The notes beneath the pieces are model-generated. The model made no database searches and was not told the DNA's origin. It saw only the letters and a program-made list of their open reading frames with translations. 64,000 bases of DNA from Haloferax namakaokahaiae. GTDB lineage: Archaea; Halobacteriota; Halobacteria; Halobacteriales; Haloferacaceae. The stretch is from positions 868,001 to 932,000 of the forward strand of contig NZ_JBHTAA010000005.1 of the NCBI RefSeq assembly GCF_042663225.1, written 5' to 3'. A program made the position numbers and the translations under genes. This document shows positions 26,861 through 34,410 of this stretch, piece by piece; position 1 is the first letter of the stretch; each line of letters begins with the position of its first letter.

Positions 26861-27343
26861 TCAAGCGAGGACGTAGCCGGTGACGTATCGGTAGACGCCG
26901 AGAACCCACGCGAGCATCCAAAAGAGCACGTAACCGAAGACGCCGACGCGGAGTCGGCCGCGCCACGCGCTCATGTTTTCGTGTAAGTCGTCGAGCGAGA
27001 TGTCCTGGTCGGGGTCGTGATACAGGTTCGCTCGCCACTTCGCTTGGAAGATACGGACGATTCCCGTGAGCGCGAACACGAGCATCGCGTAGGCCTGCAA
27101 CCCCAAGATGGCGTGGAGCGCCGTCAGGCCGTTCAACTGCTCGAAGAGTCGCGGAATCATCCACGTCACCACGGGTACGGTGTTGAGCACCAAGCCGGGG
27201 AAGATGATTTTGAGGTGGTAGACGAGCACGTCCCACGTCACCGTCTCGGCGTCGATCATGATCCACGCGCCGTAGAGGTAGAACGGAAGACTCACCGTGA
27301 CGGTGAGCGCGGCGAGGGTGGCGAGGGTCGTCTCGTCTGCCAT
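26861..27343 (-). CDS. Four-helix membrane protein near the cytochrome b cluster
   Basis: 160 residues with four predicted membrane helices (about 8-30, 40-62, 72-98, 130-155). Histidines in or near helices (VYHLK, ALHAILG) could bind haem b, and the layout recalls cytochrome b561-type proteins, but this is inference. I recall a haloarchaeal DUF (DUF7321) at this place in related genomes, not verified. It is divergent from the 281-residue membrane protein next to it, at the edge of the respiratory module. Confidence 0.65.
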   Translation of the reverse strand: MADETTLATLAALTVTVSLPFYLYGAWIMIDAETVTWDVLVYHLKIIFPGLVLNTVPVVTWMIPRLFEQLNGLTALHAILGLQAYAMLVFALTGIVRIFQAKWRANLYHDPDQDISLDDLHENMSAWRGRLRVGVFGYVLFWMLAWVLGVYRYVTGYVLA

Positions 27344-27559
27344 TGGCCGCGCTTAGAACCGGGGTGCCGTAAAGCGACCGATGCGGTTCGATGCGTTCGA
27401 GCGCTAGACCACTCGGCGCAGTTCGAACGCGAACTCGGAGCCGCCCACTTGGCCATCCATTCGAGCGCCGGACTATTCCCACCCGTTCGAGCGCCGGACC
27501 ACTCGACGGCTACCCGAGAGGTCGGAACACGTTTACCGGCGTGGACCCTACCTCGGGCG

Positions 27560-28405
27560 ATGGCAGATTCGTCTTCCGCACCGGCCGACGACCCCGAGTC
27601 GCCCGACGCGGATACTGACGACGCGGTCGTGTCACGAGACGACGCCGACCTCGAAGCGCTGCGCCAAGCCGTCGAGGAGAAGTACGACTTCGAGAACTTC
27701 GGCCCGGCGGATATGGCGAAGATGAGCGTCGAAGAGTGGGAGGCCGCTTTCGACCCCGAGTCGTGGATAGTCGGCGACGAGTTACTCGAACGAGTCGAAG
27801 AGGAACTCCGCTACCGCATTGCGATTCGAGAGGTGTTCGCGGTGCTCGAACGCGTCACCGAAAACGGGGAACCGCGCATTCTCGCCTACTCCGACGAGGG
27901 GTACGCCGTCGTCTACCCCGACGGGAGCATCGAGGGCGAAGGGACGGTGCTCCGCGACGTGAAACCGACCGTCGCGCTCTGTTCGATGGACGACTTCGAC
28001 GTGAATCAGGCACCCGAGACGGTCTCGTTACCGACGCCCGAGTCCGTCGCAGAAGGGACGGGTGACTTCGGGAACCGCGTGCTCCAACTCGTCGCCTTCG
28101 GGCAGTTACTCGGCGGCCTGTCGCTCATCGCGGCATATCTGTTCGTTCCGGAAGCGGATTCGATCGTCGCCCCGCTCGCCGGCATCGCGTTCATCCTTAT
28201 CGGGGTGTTCCTCTTCGTGGTCGTCGCCAACGCGAGACTCTCGGACCGGTTCCGCGCCGAAGAGTACCGTGACCGCCTGCGCGCGTTGGGGCTGGAAACC
28301 GGCGCACGGCCCGACTTCGTTCCCGCCTTCGACGGCGACGACGTGACGCGAGAGCGACTCGTCGATGTGCCCGAAAACGGGCCGCTCAGTTCCGAGCGAC
28401 AGTAA
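27560..28405 (+). CDS. Membrane protein associated with the halocyanin/cytochrome b module
   Basis: 281 residues from ATG 27560. An acidic, disordered N-terminus (1-35) and a soluble domain (about 36-175) come first, then two membrane helices (about residues 180-200 and 206-228) and a soluble tail. It has no Cys and no cofactor motif. It lies 70 bases before the halocyanin gene on the same strand. I recall this family as DUF7319, a companion of haloarchaeal cytochrome bc genes, not verified. Perhaps an assembly or accessory subunit. Confidence 0.7.
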   Translation: MADSSSAPADDPESPDADTDDAVVSRDDADLEALRQAVEEKYDFENFGPADMAKMSVEEWEAAFDPESWIVGDELLERVEEELRYRIAIREVFAVLERVTENGEPRILAYSDEGYAVVYPDGSIEGEGTVLRDVKPTVALCSMDDFDVNQAPETVSLPTPESVAEGTGDFGNRVLQLVAFGQLLGGLSLIAAYLFVPEADSIVAPLAGIAFILIGVFLFVVVANARLSDRFRAEEYRDRLRALGLETGARPDFVPAFDGDDVTRERLVDVPENGPLSSERQ

Positions 28406-28441
28406 CCCGTAAACGCCCCGCTGTGGAGGCATAGTCGGTGG

Positions 28442-28449
28442 GTTTAAGC
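28442..28449 (+). promoter_or_regulatory. TATA-like box of the halocyanin operon
   Basis: GTTTAAGC lies about 30 bases before the halocyanin ATG at 28475, the expected place for a haloarchaeal promoter with little or no leader. It would drive the operon through at least 31080. Confidence 0.5.
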
Positions 28450-28474
28450 ACGAAGCATCCTGACCAACGACCGT

Positions 28475-29125
28475 ATGAAAAGGCGGGAGTTTCTCCGAAT
28501 GGCCGGTGGCACGACAGCCGCCGCGACCGCTGCCGCCGGGACCGCCGCTGCGCAGGAAGGCGAAGGCGGTGGAGGCGCGGTTCAACCCGACTTCGGTGGC
28601 TACCTCGACGGCGTCGATGGTGGGTACCAAGACAATCGTGGCCAAAGCGAGGTCACGGTCGAGGTCGGTGCCGCCGGTAACGGTGGCGACCTAGCGTTTG
28701 CCCCGGCAGGAATGTGGATCGACCCCGGTACGACCGTGACGTGGGAGTGGACCGGCAACGGCGGTGGCCACAACGTCGTCGCCAGCGAGGGTGCCTCGCT
28801 CGACTCCGGTTCGCCAGTCGCCGAAGCCGGCACCACGTACGAGTACACCTTCGAAGAGGGTGACGCGGGAATCACGAAGTACCACTGCGCACCGCACGAA
28901 GCACTCGGCATGCTCGGTGCAGTCGCGGTCGGCGAAGACGTTCCGACCGTGTCGGCCGGCGGCGGTGGCGGCGAGAAGGAACTCGAAGAACTCGGTGTTC
29001 CGATTCAGGCGCACTGGGTCGGCGCAGCGACGATTCTCGGCATCATCGTCACCATGATTTATTCCTTCTTCATCCTGAAGTACGGTGAGTCCGCGAACAC
29101 GGGCAACACTGGAGGTGGCGAATAA
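28475..29125 (+). CDS. Membrane-anchored halocyanin (blue copper protein)
   Basis: 216 residues. The N-terminal Tat signal MKRREFLRMAGG is followed by an Ala-rich core and Ala-Gln. A plastocyanin-like domain follows with type-1 copper ligands: His in GGGHNVV and the set Cys-His-Met in YHCAPHEALGM. After a Gly-rich linker (about residue 165) a C-terminal membrane helix anchors the domain on the outer face. It should carry electrons from the quinol-oxidising cytochrome b encoded downstream to a terminal oxidase. Residues 80-158 are encoded by DNA nearly identical to the second halocyanin at 44998. Confidence 0.93.
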   Translation: MKRREFLRMAGGTTAAATAAAGTAAAQEGEGGGGAVQPDFGGYLDGVDGGYQDNRGQSEVTVEVGAAGNGGDLAFAPAGMWIDPGTTVTWEWTGNGGGHNVVASEGASLDSGSPVAEAGTTYEYTFEEGDAGITKYHCAPHEALGMLGAVAVGEDVPTVSAGGGGGEKELEELGVPIQAHWVGAATILGIIVTMIYSFFILKYGESANTGNTGGGE

Positions 29126-29511
29126 TGTCTTCGAGTGGCAGTACATACGGCGATATTCACCGATACGAACCGGCACGCGAGAGCACGACGGCGGCCATCG
29201 CAATCGTCCTCCTGACGATTATCGAGGTCGTGTTCGTCTTCCTCTTTACCTACGGATTCGTCTCCGGGTGGGGGCTGACGGACACGGGTAACATGTTCCT
29301 CGGTGGCATCCTCGCCGTCATCTTCGTGGACCTCGCGTTCATCCTTGCACTGTACCGCAAAGAGTTCCTCCCGGACGTCATCATCGTCAAGAAACGACGT
29401 CGCAAGTGGGAAGACCTCTACGTCCGCGAGGAGGACGCCGATGGAAACTCACTGGGTGACGGCGCGTGGGACCAAGTCAAGCGCGCGGTGTACCCCTACT
29501 ACAAGCGATAA
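29125..29511 (+). CDS. Two-helix membrane protein in the cytochrome b operon
   Basis: 128 residues. The N-terminal soluble part ends near residue 25, two membrane helices follow (about 25-48 and 58-78), then a basic-to-acidic cytoplasmic tail (KKRRRKWEDLYVREEDADG). The stop of halocyanin overlaps its ATG (TAATG) and cytochrome b starts 4 bases after its own stop, so it is a fixed part of the operon. It has no Cys or haem His. I recall this as DUF7318, not verified. It may be a structural subunit of the complex. Confidence 0.75.
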   Translation: MSSSGSTYGDIHRYEPARESTTAAIAIVLLTIIEVVFVFLFTYGFVSGWGLTDTGNMFLGGILAVIFVDLAFILALYRKEFLPDVIIVKKRRRKWEDLYVREEDADGNSLGDGAWDQVKRAVYPYYKR

Positions 29512-29514
29512 CAC

Positions 29515-30309
29515 ATGAGCCTCGAACGCAAAGACGACTACGACCACAAGTCCTGGATGAGAGAGAAGAATCTCACCCCGGTGGAGACGACGTTCCTCAC
29601 CGTTCTCATCTGGCTTGACAAGCGACTTCGCATCGTTGACTACCTCGAACTGCTGGAGGGCCTCTACTACCGGGTCAACCTGCAGATGCCGAAGAGTCAC
29701 ACCGAACAGTACAACCTCGACAACAAGTTCTGGTACTGGTACCCGCTCTACACCCTCGGGCTGTTCTCGACGCTCGCGTACGTCGTCGCAGCCATCAGTG
29801 GTGCACTGCTCGGGTTCTACTACTCGCCCGCGACGACGGGCGACCCGACGACGGCGTACGCCAGTATCGAAGCCATCATGACCGAACTCCAGTTCGGCTT
29901 CATGCTCCGTTCGGTCCACCGCTGGGCCGCACAGGTCATGGTCGCCGCCGTGTTCCTGCACATGCTCCGTGTCTACTTCACGGGCGCGTACAAGGAACCG
30001 CGCGAACTCAACTGGCTCATCGGCATCGTCCTCATCAGTCTGACGATGGTGTTCGGATACACGGGCTACCTGCTGCCGTGGGACCAGCTCGCGTTCTGGG
30101 CCGGTCAGATCGGCGTCGAGATGTCGCTGTCCGTTCCCCTCGCCGGCGAGTGGGTGGCACAACTCCTCTTCGGTGGGTTCACGCTGAGTCAAGCGACGCT
30201 GCAACGTATGTACATCATCCACGTGTTCCTGCTCCCCTTCGTGGTGACGACGCTCATCGCGATTCACATCGGTATCGTGTGGGTGCAGGGCATCGCAGAG
30301 CCGCACTAA
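29515..30309 (+). CDS. petB: Cytochrome b, b6-type N-terminal subunit
   Basis: A 264-residue membrane protein with four core helices. Haem ligands are His135 and His149 (14 apart) in RSVHRW and FLHML, and His236 and His251 (15 apart) in YIIHVF and AIHIG. The 15-residue spacing in the second pair matches cytochrome b6 rather than mitochondrial cytochrome b. The GYTGYLLPWDQLAFWA segment is the family's quinol-site region. It works with the subunit-IV-like protein 10 bases downstream and with halocyanin as probable electron acceptor. Confidence 0.93.
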   Translation: MSLERKDDYDHKSWMREKNLTPVETTFLTVLIWLDKRLRIVDYLELLEGLYYRVNLQMPKSHTEQYNLDNKFWYWYPLYTLGLFSTLAYVVAAISGALLGFYYSPATTGDPTTAYASIEAIMTELQFGFMLRSVHRWAAQVMVAAVFLHMLRVYFTGAYKEPRELNWLIGIVLISLTMVFGYTGYLLPWDQLAFWAGQIGVEMSLSVPLAGEWVAQLLFGGFTLSQATLQRMYIIHVFLLPFVVTTLIAIHIGIVWVQGIAEPH

Positions 30310-30318
30310 GGAGAACAA

Positions 30319-31080
30319 ATGAGCGACAACCAAGACAACCAAGAAATCCGCACCGACGGCACGGGCATCGTCGCGCCCGACAACGAGACGCCGACGTGGA
30401 GTGAGCGGAAGGCCCGCAAGACGGGACTCTCTCGGCTCACCTACGAGTACTTCGAGCGTGCTCGCCGCGAAGACCAAGACCTCCGGACGGAGTCCGACTA
30501 CGTCGAGCGCGACGTGCTCGCGTTCCCGACGTGGCCCCACGAGACCGTCCGCAACCTCTCGATTGCGTCGTTCTTCGTCGGGATGATTCTGTTCCTCTCG
30601 GCGACGATGCCGCCGCACATCGGCGCGCCCGCGAACCCATCGAGTACGCCGGCGATTATCCTGCCCGACTGGTACCTCTACTGGTCGTTCGGACTCCTCA
30701 AGCTCAACCCGCTGAACCCCGAACTCGCCATCCTCGGCGGCCAGAAGATCATGGCAGACCGGACGTACGGTGTGCTCGCCAACGGCGTCGTCGTCGGCTT
30801 CATCGCCATGGTGCCCTTCCTCAACAAGGGTTCCGCGCGGCGGCCAGTCGAAGAGCCGTTCTGGGCCGCAGTCGGTGTCTTCGGCATCGTCTTCGCAATC
30901 ACCATCTCGCTCCTGGCAGTCAAGAACCTCATGCCGATGAACGTCGATCTGCTGTTCGACCTGACGTTCCTGCTGCCGGTCGTCTTCGGGACGGTCACCT
31001 ACGCCGTGCTCAAGACGATGAAAGAGGGCTACATGTACAACCTCAACCGCCGCTACTACCGGCTTCGTCCGCCGAAGTAG
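30319..31080 (+). CDS. petD: Cytochrome b C-terminal subunit (subunit IV/PetD-like)
   Basis: 253 residues: a soluble acidic N-terminus (about 95 residues), then three membrane helices. The Qo-site motif PEWY appears as PDWYLYW, so Asp replaces the usual Glu. The conserved KxxMPFLNKG-type loop is present (MVPFLNKGSARRP). It completes the quinol-oxidising core with the cytochrome b upstream. A second gene with the same C-terminal region, very similar at the DNA level, runs off the right edge of the window. Confidence 0.9.
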   Translation: MSDNQDNQEIRTDGTGIVAPDNETPTWSERKARKTGLSRLTYEYFERARREDQDLRTESDYVERDVLAFPTWPHETVRNLSIASFFVGMILFLSATMPPHIGAPANPSSTPAIILPDWYLYWSFGLLKLNPLNPELAILGGQKIMADRTYGVLANGVVVGFIAMVPFLNKGSARRPVEEPFWAAVGVFGIVFAITISLLAVKNLMPMNVDLLFDLTFLLPVVFGTVTYAVLKTMKEGYMYNLNRRYYRLRPPK

Positions 31081-31120
31081 AGCGGAACTCCTACCACGAC
31101 TCATTTCTTAGGGACTCACG

Positions 31121-31507
31121 ATGACAGATAGCGACGCAACCGACTCGACCGCCGACGCGGAGGTGCGGTCATCTCGTCGCGGCCGCCGCGACATCGTCGT
31201 TCCCATGCGGTTGTACAAGACCGTCACGGTGTTTTCGACGCTCATCGCCGTCACCAGCGTCGTCCTCGGCTTCGTGTTCTTGGACGCGGCGACGCTCCAA
31301 GTGAGCGCCCTCCGGGCGGTGATTATCGGCGTCCTCGGCTTCGTCGGTCTCACCGTCGCCGACGGCGTCCTCAGTACCGTCCTCGCAATCGTCGGACTTG
31401 GTGTGATTGCGTTCGGTTCGGTCGTCTACACGATTGGTACTCGATTCCGCGCCCACGGAATGGGAAAGTCTCAAGAGGACTCCGGCGAAGATTCGAACAA
31501 TGGCTGA
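31121..31507 (+). CDS. Three-helix membrane protein downstream of petD
   Basis: 128 residues: a disordered N-terminus (1-28), three predicted membrane helices (about 34-54, 62-82, 86-106) and an acidic tail. It has no cofactor motifs. It overlaps the next gene by 8 bases and follows petD by 40, so it is likely part of the same transcript. I recall this as DUF7315, not verified. Function unknown. Confidence 0.68.
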   Translation: MTDSDATDSTADAEVRSSRRGRRDIVVPMRLYKTVTVFSTLIAVTSVVLGFVFLDAATLQVSALRAVIIGVLGFVGLTVADGVLSTVLAIVGLGVIAFGSVVYTIGTRFRAHGMGKSQEDSGEDSNNG

Positions 31508-31778
31508 CGAATTCATCAAAGGACTGGGCATCCTGACCGGCTCGGGTCTCGCGTGGATGGTCCTCGCGGGATGGTACCGAACGAGCAGTTTCGAGAGTAC
31601 GAAACAACTCATCGAACCGCTTCACTCGGAGCCCGGTGGACTGTTCGACCTCCTCGCGGTCACGATGATGGACGTGTTCCTCTGGTTCGCTATCATCGGC
31701 GCGCTCACCTTCTGGGTGCTCATCCCGACCGGTCGCCAACTCAAGGGCGCGCTCGACGACCGACGGAACGCGCAGTAA
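31500..31778 (+). CDS. Small two-helix membrane protein
   Basis: 92 residues from ATG 31500. The N-terminal hydrophobic segment GLGILTGSGLAWMVLAGWY is followed by a soluble loop and a second helix (about residues 50-75) ending in RRNAQ. It overlaps the previous gene by 8 bases. I recall this family as DUF7314, not verified. It is a candidate small subunit of the halocyanin/cytochrome b complex. Confidence 0.68.
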   Translation: MADEFIKGLGILTGSGLAWMVLAGWYRTSSFESTKQLIEPLHSEPGGLFDLLAVTMMDVFLWFAIIGALTFWVLIPTGRQLKGALDDRRNAQ

Positions 31779-31888
31779 CTCGCCCACTCACGTCTTCTGT
31801 TTCTCCACGCTCCGAGAGCAATCAGTCATCGCGGCAATCGCGCGTTAGATTGGAAAAACTCTAATGAGTATCCCACCGAGGTGCCTGT

Positions 31889-32329
31889 ATGCAACCGCTA
31901 CAGTTCCTCGTCCCGCTCGACCAACTGGCGGCGGTCGAACCGGCCATCCCGTTCGTCGCACTCGTTCTGGTGCTGGCAAACATGCTGACGCGCTTCCTTG
32001 CCCACCGGAGCCACGTGAACCAGGCGAACGACGGAGCAGACGAACTCTCGCGGTATCTGCCGCACACGCTCACGTCGGGCGCGCTCGTCGTGACGTCGTT
32101 CCTGTTCTTGCTCCTCGAACCCCACGGTGGCATGGTTCTGACCGTCCTCGTCGTCGGGATGTTCGTCACGGACTTCTTCGAGTTCGAAGCGCGCGAAGTC
32201 GAAGCCCGTAACGACCGACCGCTCGACCAGCCGAAAGGTGCGCTGACGGCATCCGTCGTCGTGCTCATGTACGCCGCCTACCAGAGCCTCTTCTTCCTCG
32301 TCGCAGGCGTCTGGAACGCCATCATCTGA
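31889..32329 (+). CDS. Membrane protein at the end of the cytochrome b cluster
   Basis: 146 residues with about four hydrophobic helices (residues 15-37, 58-78, 80-97, 118-140) separated by an acidic loop (FEFEAREVEARND). It lacks haem or metal motifs. A 110-base gap with a possible promoter separates it from the operon upstream. I recall this as DUF7313, not verified. The 100 bases after its stop hold no gene and lead to a convergent NAD-kinase-like gene. Confidence 0.65.
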   Translation: MQPLQFLVPLDQLAAVEPAIPFVALVLVLANMLTRFLAHRSHVNQANDGADELSRYLPHTLTSGALVVTSFLFLLLEPHGGMVLTVLVVGMFVTDFFEFEAREVEARNDRPLDQPKGALTASVVVLMYAAYQSLFFLVAGVWNAII

Positions 32330-32429
32330 CGGCGAATCGAACGCACCCGCGGCGTTCGGTTGCGGGACTTATTTTCACTCCACGGAGCGCCAGCGCTGGC
32401 CGGCACAGCACGTGAGTCGAGGACGACGC

Positions 32430-33125
32430 TCAGTCGAGAAGGAGCGAGACCGACTGGTCGAATTCGACGACGACAGGTTCGTACGGAGCGACCTCGGCCG
32501 CGATATCGGCATCGAGGACGAGCGACACGGGTGACTCCTCGCGTTCGACACGAAGTCGAAGCGGCGGTTGCAGCACCCACGAGTCGGTCTGGGTCGCGTA
32601 CGGTGAGACCGGGACGACTGCGAGACCCGCACCGGGACCGACGATAGTGCCCCCGGCGGCGCGCGCGTAGCCAGAACTTCCGAGCGGCGTCGCCGCGACG
32701 ACGCCGTCGGCGCGGAACGTGTCGAGCGAGTGCCACCCGTCGTTCGAAGAAGTCACCGCGCGGGCGTCGGCGACGCTGTACGCCGAGATGTGCGCCGGTT
32801 CGCTGGTCACGAGCATCACGTCAAAGAGCGCACGGCCGACGTGTTCGTCACCCACGCGTACCGAGAGAACGGGGTGTTCGACAGGGGCCAATTCGTCGGC
32901 GACAATCGCCTCGATAACGCCCTGCAGGTCGTTCCGGGCGACCGACCACGGTGCATCGCACGCGACGGGCACGAGCGGCGTGTCGCTCTCTACGTCGAGC
33001 GCGGCCGCGCGCAGTGCGTCTTCGCCGACGGCGACGAGAACGTCGCCATCGTCGTCCGTGGTCGTCCCACCGGCAGTGCGAATCGTCGCCTCGACCGACG
33101 CATCGCCGACGACTGTGAAGTTCAT
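32430..33125 (-). CDS. NAD kinase-like protein with altered nucleotide motif
   Basis: 231 residues. The C-terminal half has the NAD-kinase signature ATPLGSSGYARAAGGTIV and the following VVPVSPYATQTDSWVL, matching the family's core. The N-terminal phosphate-binding motif GGDGT reads VGEDAL and the NE/D motif is not recognisable, so kinase activity is doubtful. I chose ATG 33125 because upstream residues are Arg/Cys-rich and not haloarchaeal in composition. It may be a ligand-binding relative rather than the main NAD kinase. It is divergent from an Lrp-type regulator. Confidence 0.7.
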   Translation of the reverse strand: MNFTVVGDASVEATIRTAGGTTTDDDGDVLVAVGEDALRAAALDVESDTPLVPVACDAPWSVARNDLQGVIEAIVADELAPVEHPVLSVRVGDEHVGRALFDVMLVTSEPAHISAYSVADARAVTSSNDGWHSLDTFRADGVVAATPLGSSGYARAAGGTIVGPGAGLAVVPVSPYATQTDSWVLQPPLRLRVEREESPVSLVLDADIAAEVAPYEPVVVEFDQSVSLLLD

Positions 33126-33369
33126 CGCCGGCGCTCGCCTCCGGTTCGACCCGTTGACATCGAGCGAGGGTACGCCGTCGCCGATAAAAGAGGCGGCGAT
33201 TCCATCTGTCTCGCTAAAGCACGGTTCGACACGAACCGTGTGGCTCGAGCGTAGCCTGTGCTGACAGTCCCCAAGACGAGAGTTCCGTTCGAGACCGAAC
33301 GTACGGGAATGTGATAGCACGCAGAAATGTATGAAAAGGTTTTGCCGACTCCGAGCCTCTAACTGGTGA

Positions 33370-33855
33370 ATGGCAGTATTCGAAGTAGACCCAGTCGACT
33401 TTGGTATTCTATTTTTATTGCAACACAACGCCCGCGATGTGACGACCAAAGAGATGGGCGAACAGGTCGGTGTCGCGTCGAGCACGGTCGCAACCCGAAT
33501 TCGGAATCTGGAGACAAACGGCGTCATCAGAGGCTACGTGCCGACCATTGATTACGAAAAAGTGGGGTTCGACCACGTGTATCTCGTCATCGGCACTGGG
33601 CCAGAGCGCCACGAGACGCGGAACAGTTTCTTCGAAGAGATACTGGATATTGACGGTGTCGTGAGCCTCAGAGAGTTGGCTGCCGACGAAGAGAATTTCT
33701 CGATTGAACTAGTCGGTCGAACCCGCGAGCAGTTATTCGAACGGCTGGAAGAGTTGAACGAACGCGGGCTGAAAGTGACGCGTATCGAGATGATAAAACG
33801 CGAGCACCACCAGCCATTCAATCATTTTGGCCAGCACCTCGTCCGTGATGACTAA
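33370..33855 (+). CDS. Lrp/AsnC-family transcriptional regulator
   Basis: 161 residues. The N-terminal helix-turn-helix spans VDFGILFLLQHNARDVTTKE and GVASSTVATRIRNLETNGVI, then a hinge GYVPTIDYEKVGF and a RAM-like ligand-binding domain (about residues 68-145). Codon use is AT-richer than its neighbours, with unusual T-rich codons at the start. It sits 244 bases from the divergent NAD-kinase-like gene and just before a HalOD1 protein. The ligand and targets are unknown. Confidence 0.85.
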   Translation: MAVFEVDPVDFGILFLLQHNARDVTTKEMGEQVGVASSTVATRIRNLETNGVIRGYVPTIDYEKVGFDHVYLVIGTGPERHETRNSFFEEILDIDGVVSLRELAADEENFSIELVGRTREQLFERLEELNERGLKVTRIEMIKREHHQPFNHFGQHLVRDD

Positions 33856-33977
33856 CGTGGATGTCCACAATTCGAGAAATCGGCAAAAATTTGTTTCTTG
33901 TGCAATCAGGGAAGAGATATGCGATAATTATTCAATTCTCGACACCTTATTACTCTCTCAGGCCGTTCACGTCATCG

Positions 33978-34229
33978 ATGACGCTGGCACAGAACGAGAC
34001 CAGTTCGATCGTTCAACGAATCCTTGAGACGGTTGCGGACAAAGAGGGTGTTTCGGTGATGGACCTCGAACAGCCCCTCTACGAAGTCATCGACCCAGAG
34101 GCACTTGCTGTGCTGTCCCATCCGAAGTATGCTTCTTCGAATGTACGGATATCATTCACCTATTATGGGTATGAGATAGACGTAGACCGTACCGGCGGGC
34201 TTCGAGTTCAGACGAAGTCGGGTGGATAA
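33978..34229 (+). CDS. HalOD1-type output domain protein
   Basis: About 83 residues from ATG 33978 (MTLAQNETSSIVQRILETVA), matching the short haloarchaeal HalOD1 domain: a helix, then the LEQPLYEVIDPEAL segment and beta strands ending near the C-terminus (FTYYGYEIDVDR). HalOD1 is usually found behind response regulators or PAS domains or alone, with no known biochemical role. An in-frame start at 33861 would add 39 residues without family resemblance; a TATA-like ttattact lies about 25 bases before 33978. The surrounding DNA is AT-rich. Confidence 0.72.
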   Translation: MTLAQNETSSIVQRILETVADKEGVSVMDLEQPLYEVIDPEALAVLSHPKYASSNVRISFTYYGYEIDVDRTGGLRVQTKSGG

Positions 34230-34410
34230 CGACACAGAGTGATCTCGGTGTCACCGGTGGGACCGACAGCCTACGCCCCCCTCGTCGAATCGCCGACCAC
34301 GATTTTTGCACTCTACCGATGCGAGAACGGGGAAGTGGCGTGTTTCGTTCGAAGAAGATACGCGAAGAGTTCCGAGAGACGGTTATGCGCTCACTGTGGG
34401 TCTCGTCACC

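Noticed and set aside
33861..33977. Upstream extension of the HalOD1 protein
   Set aside because: The extra 39 residues do not resemble the family, and a TATA-like box sits inside that stretch at the right distance from ATG 33978.
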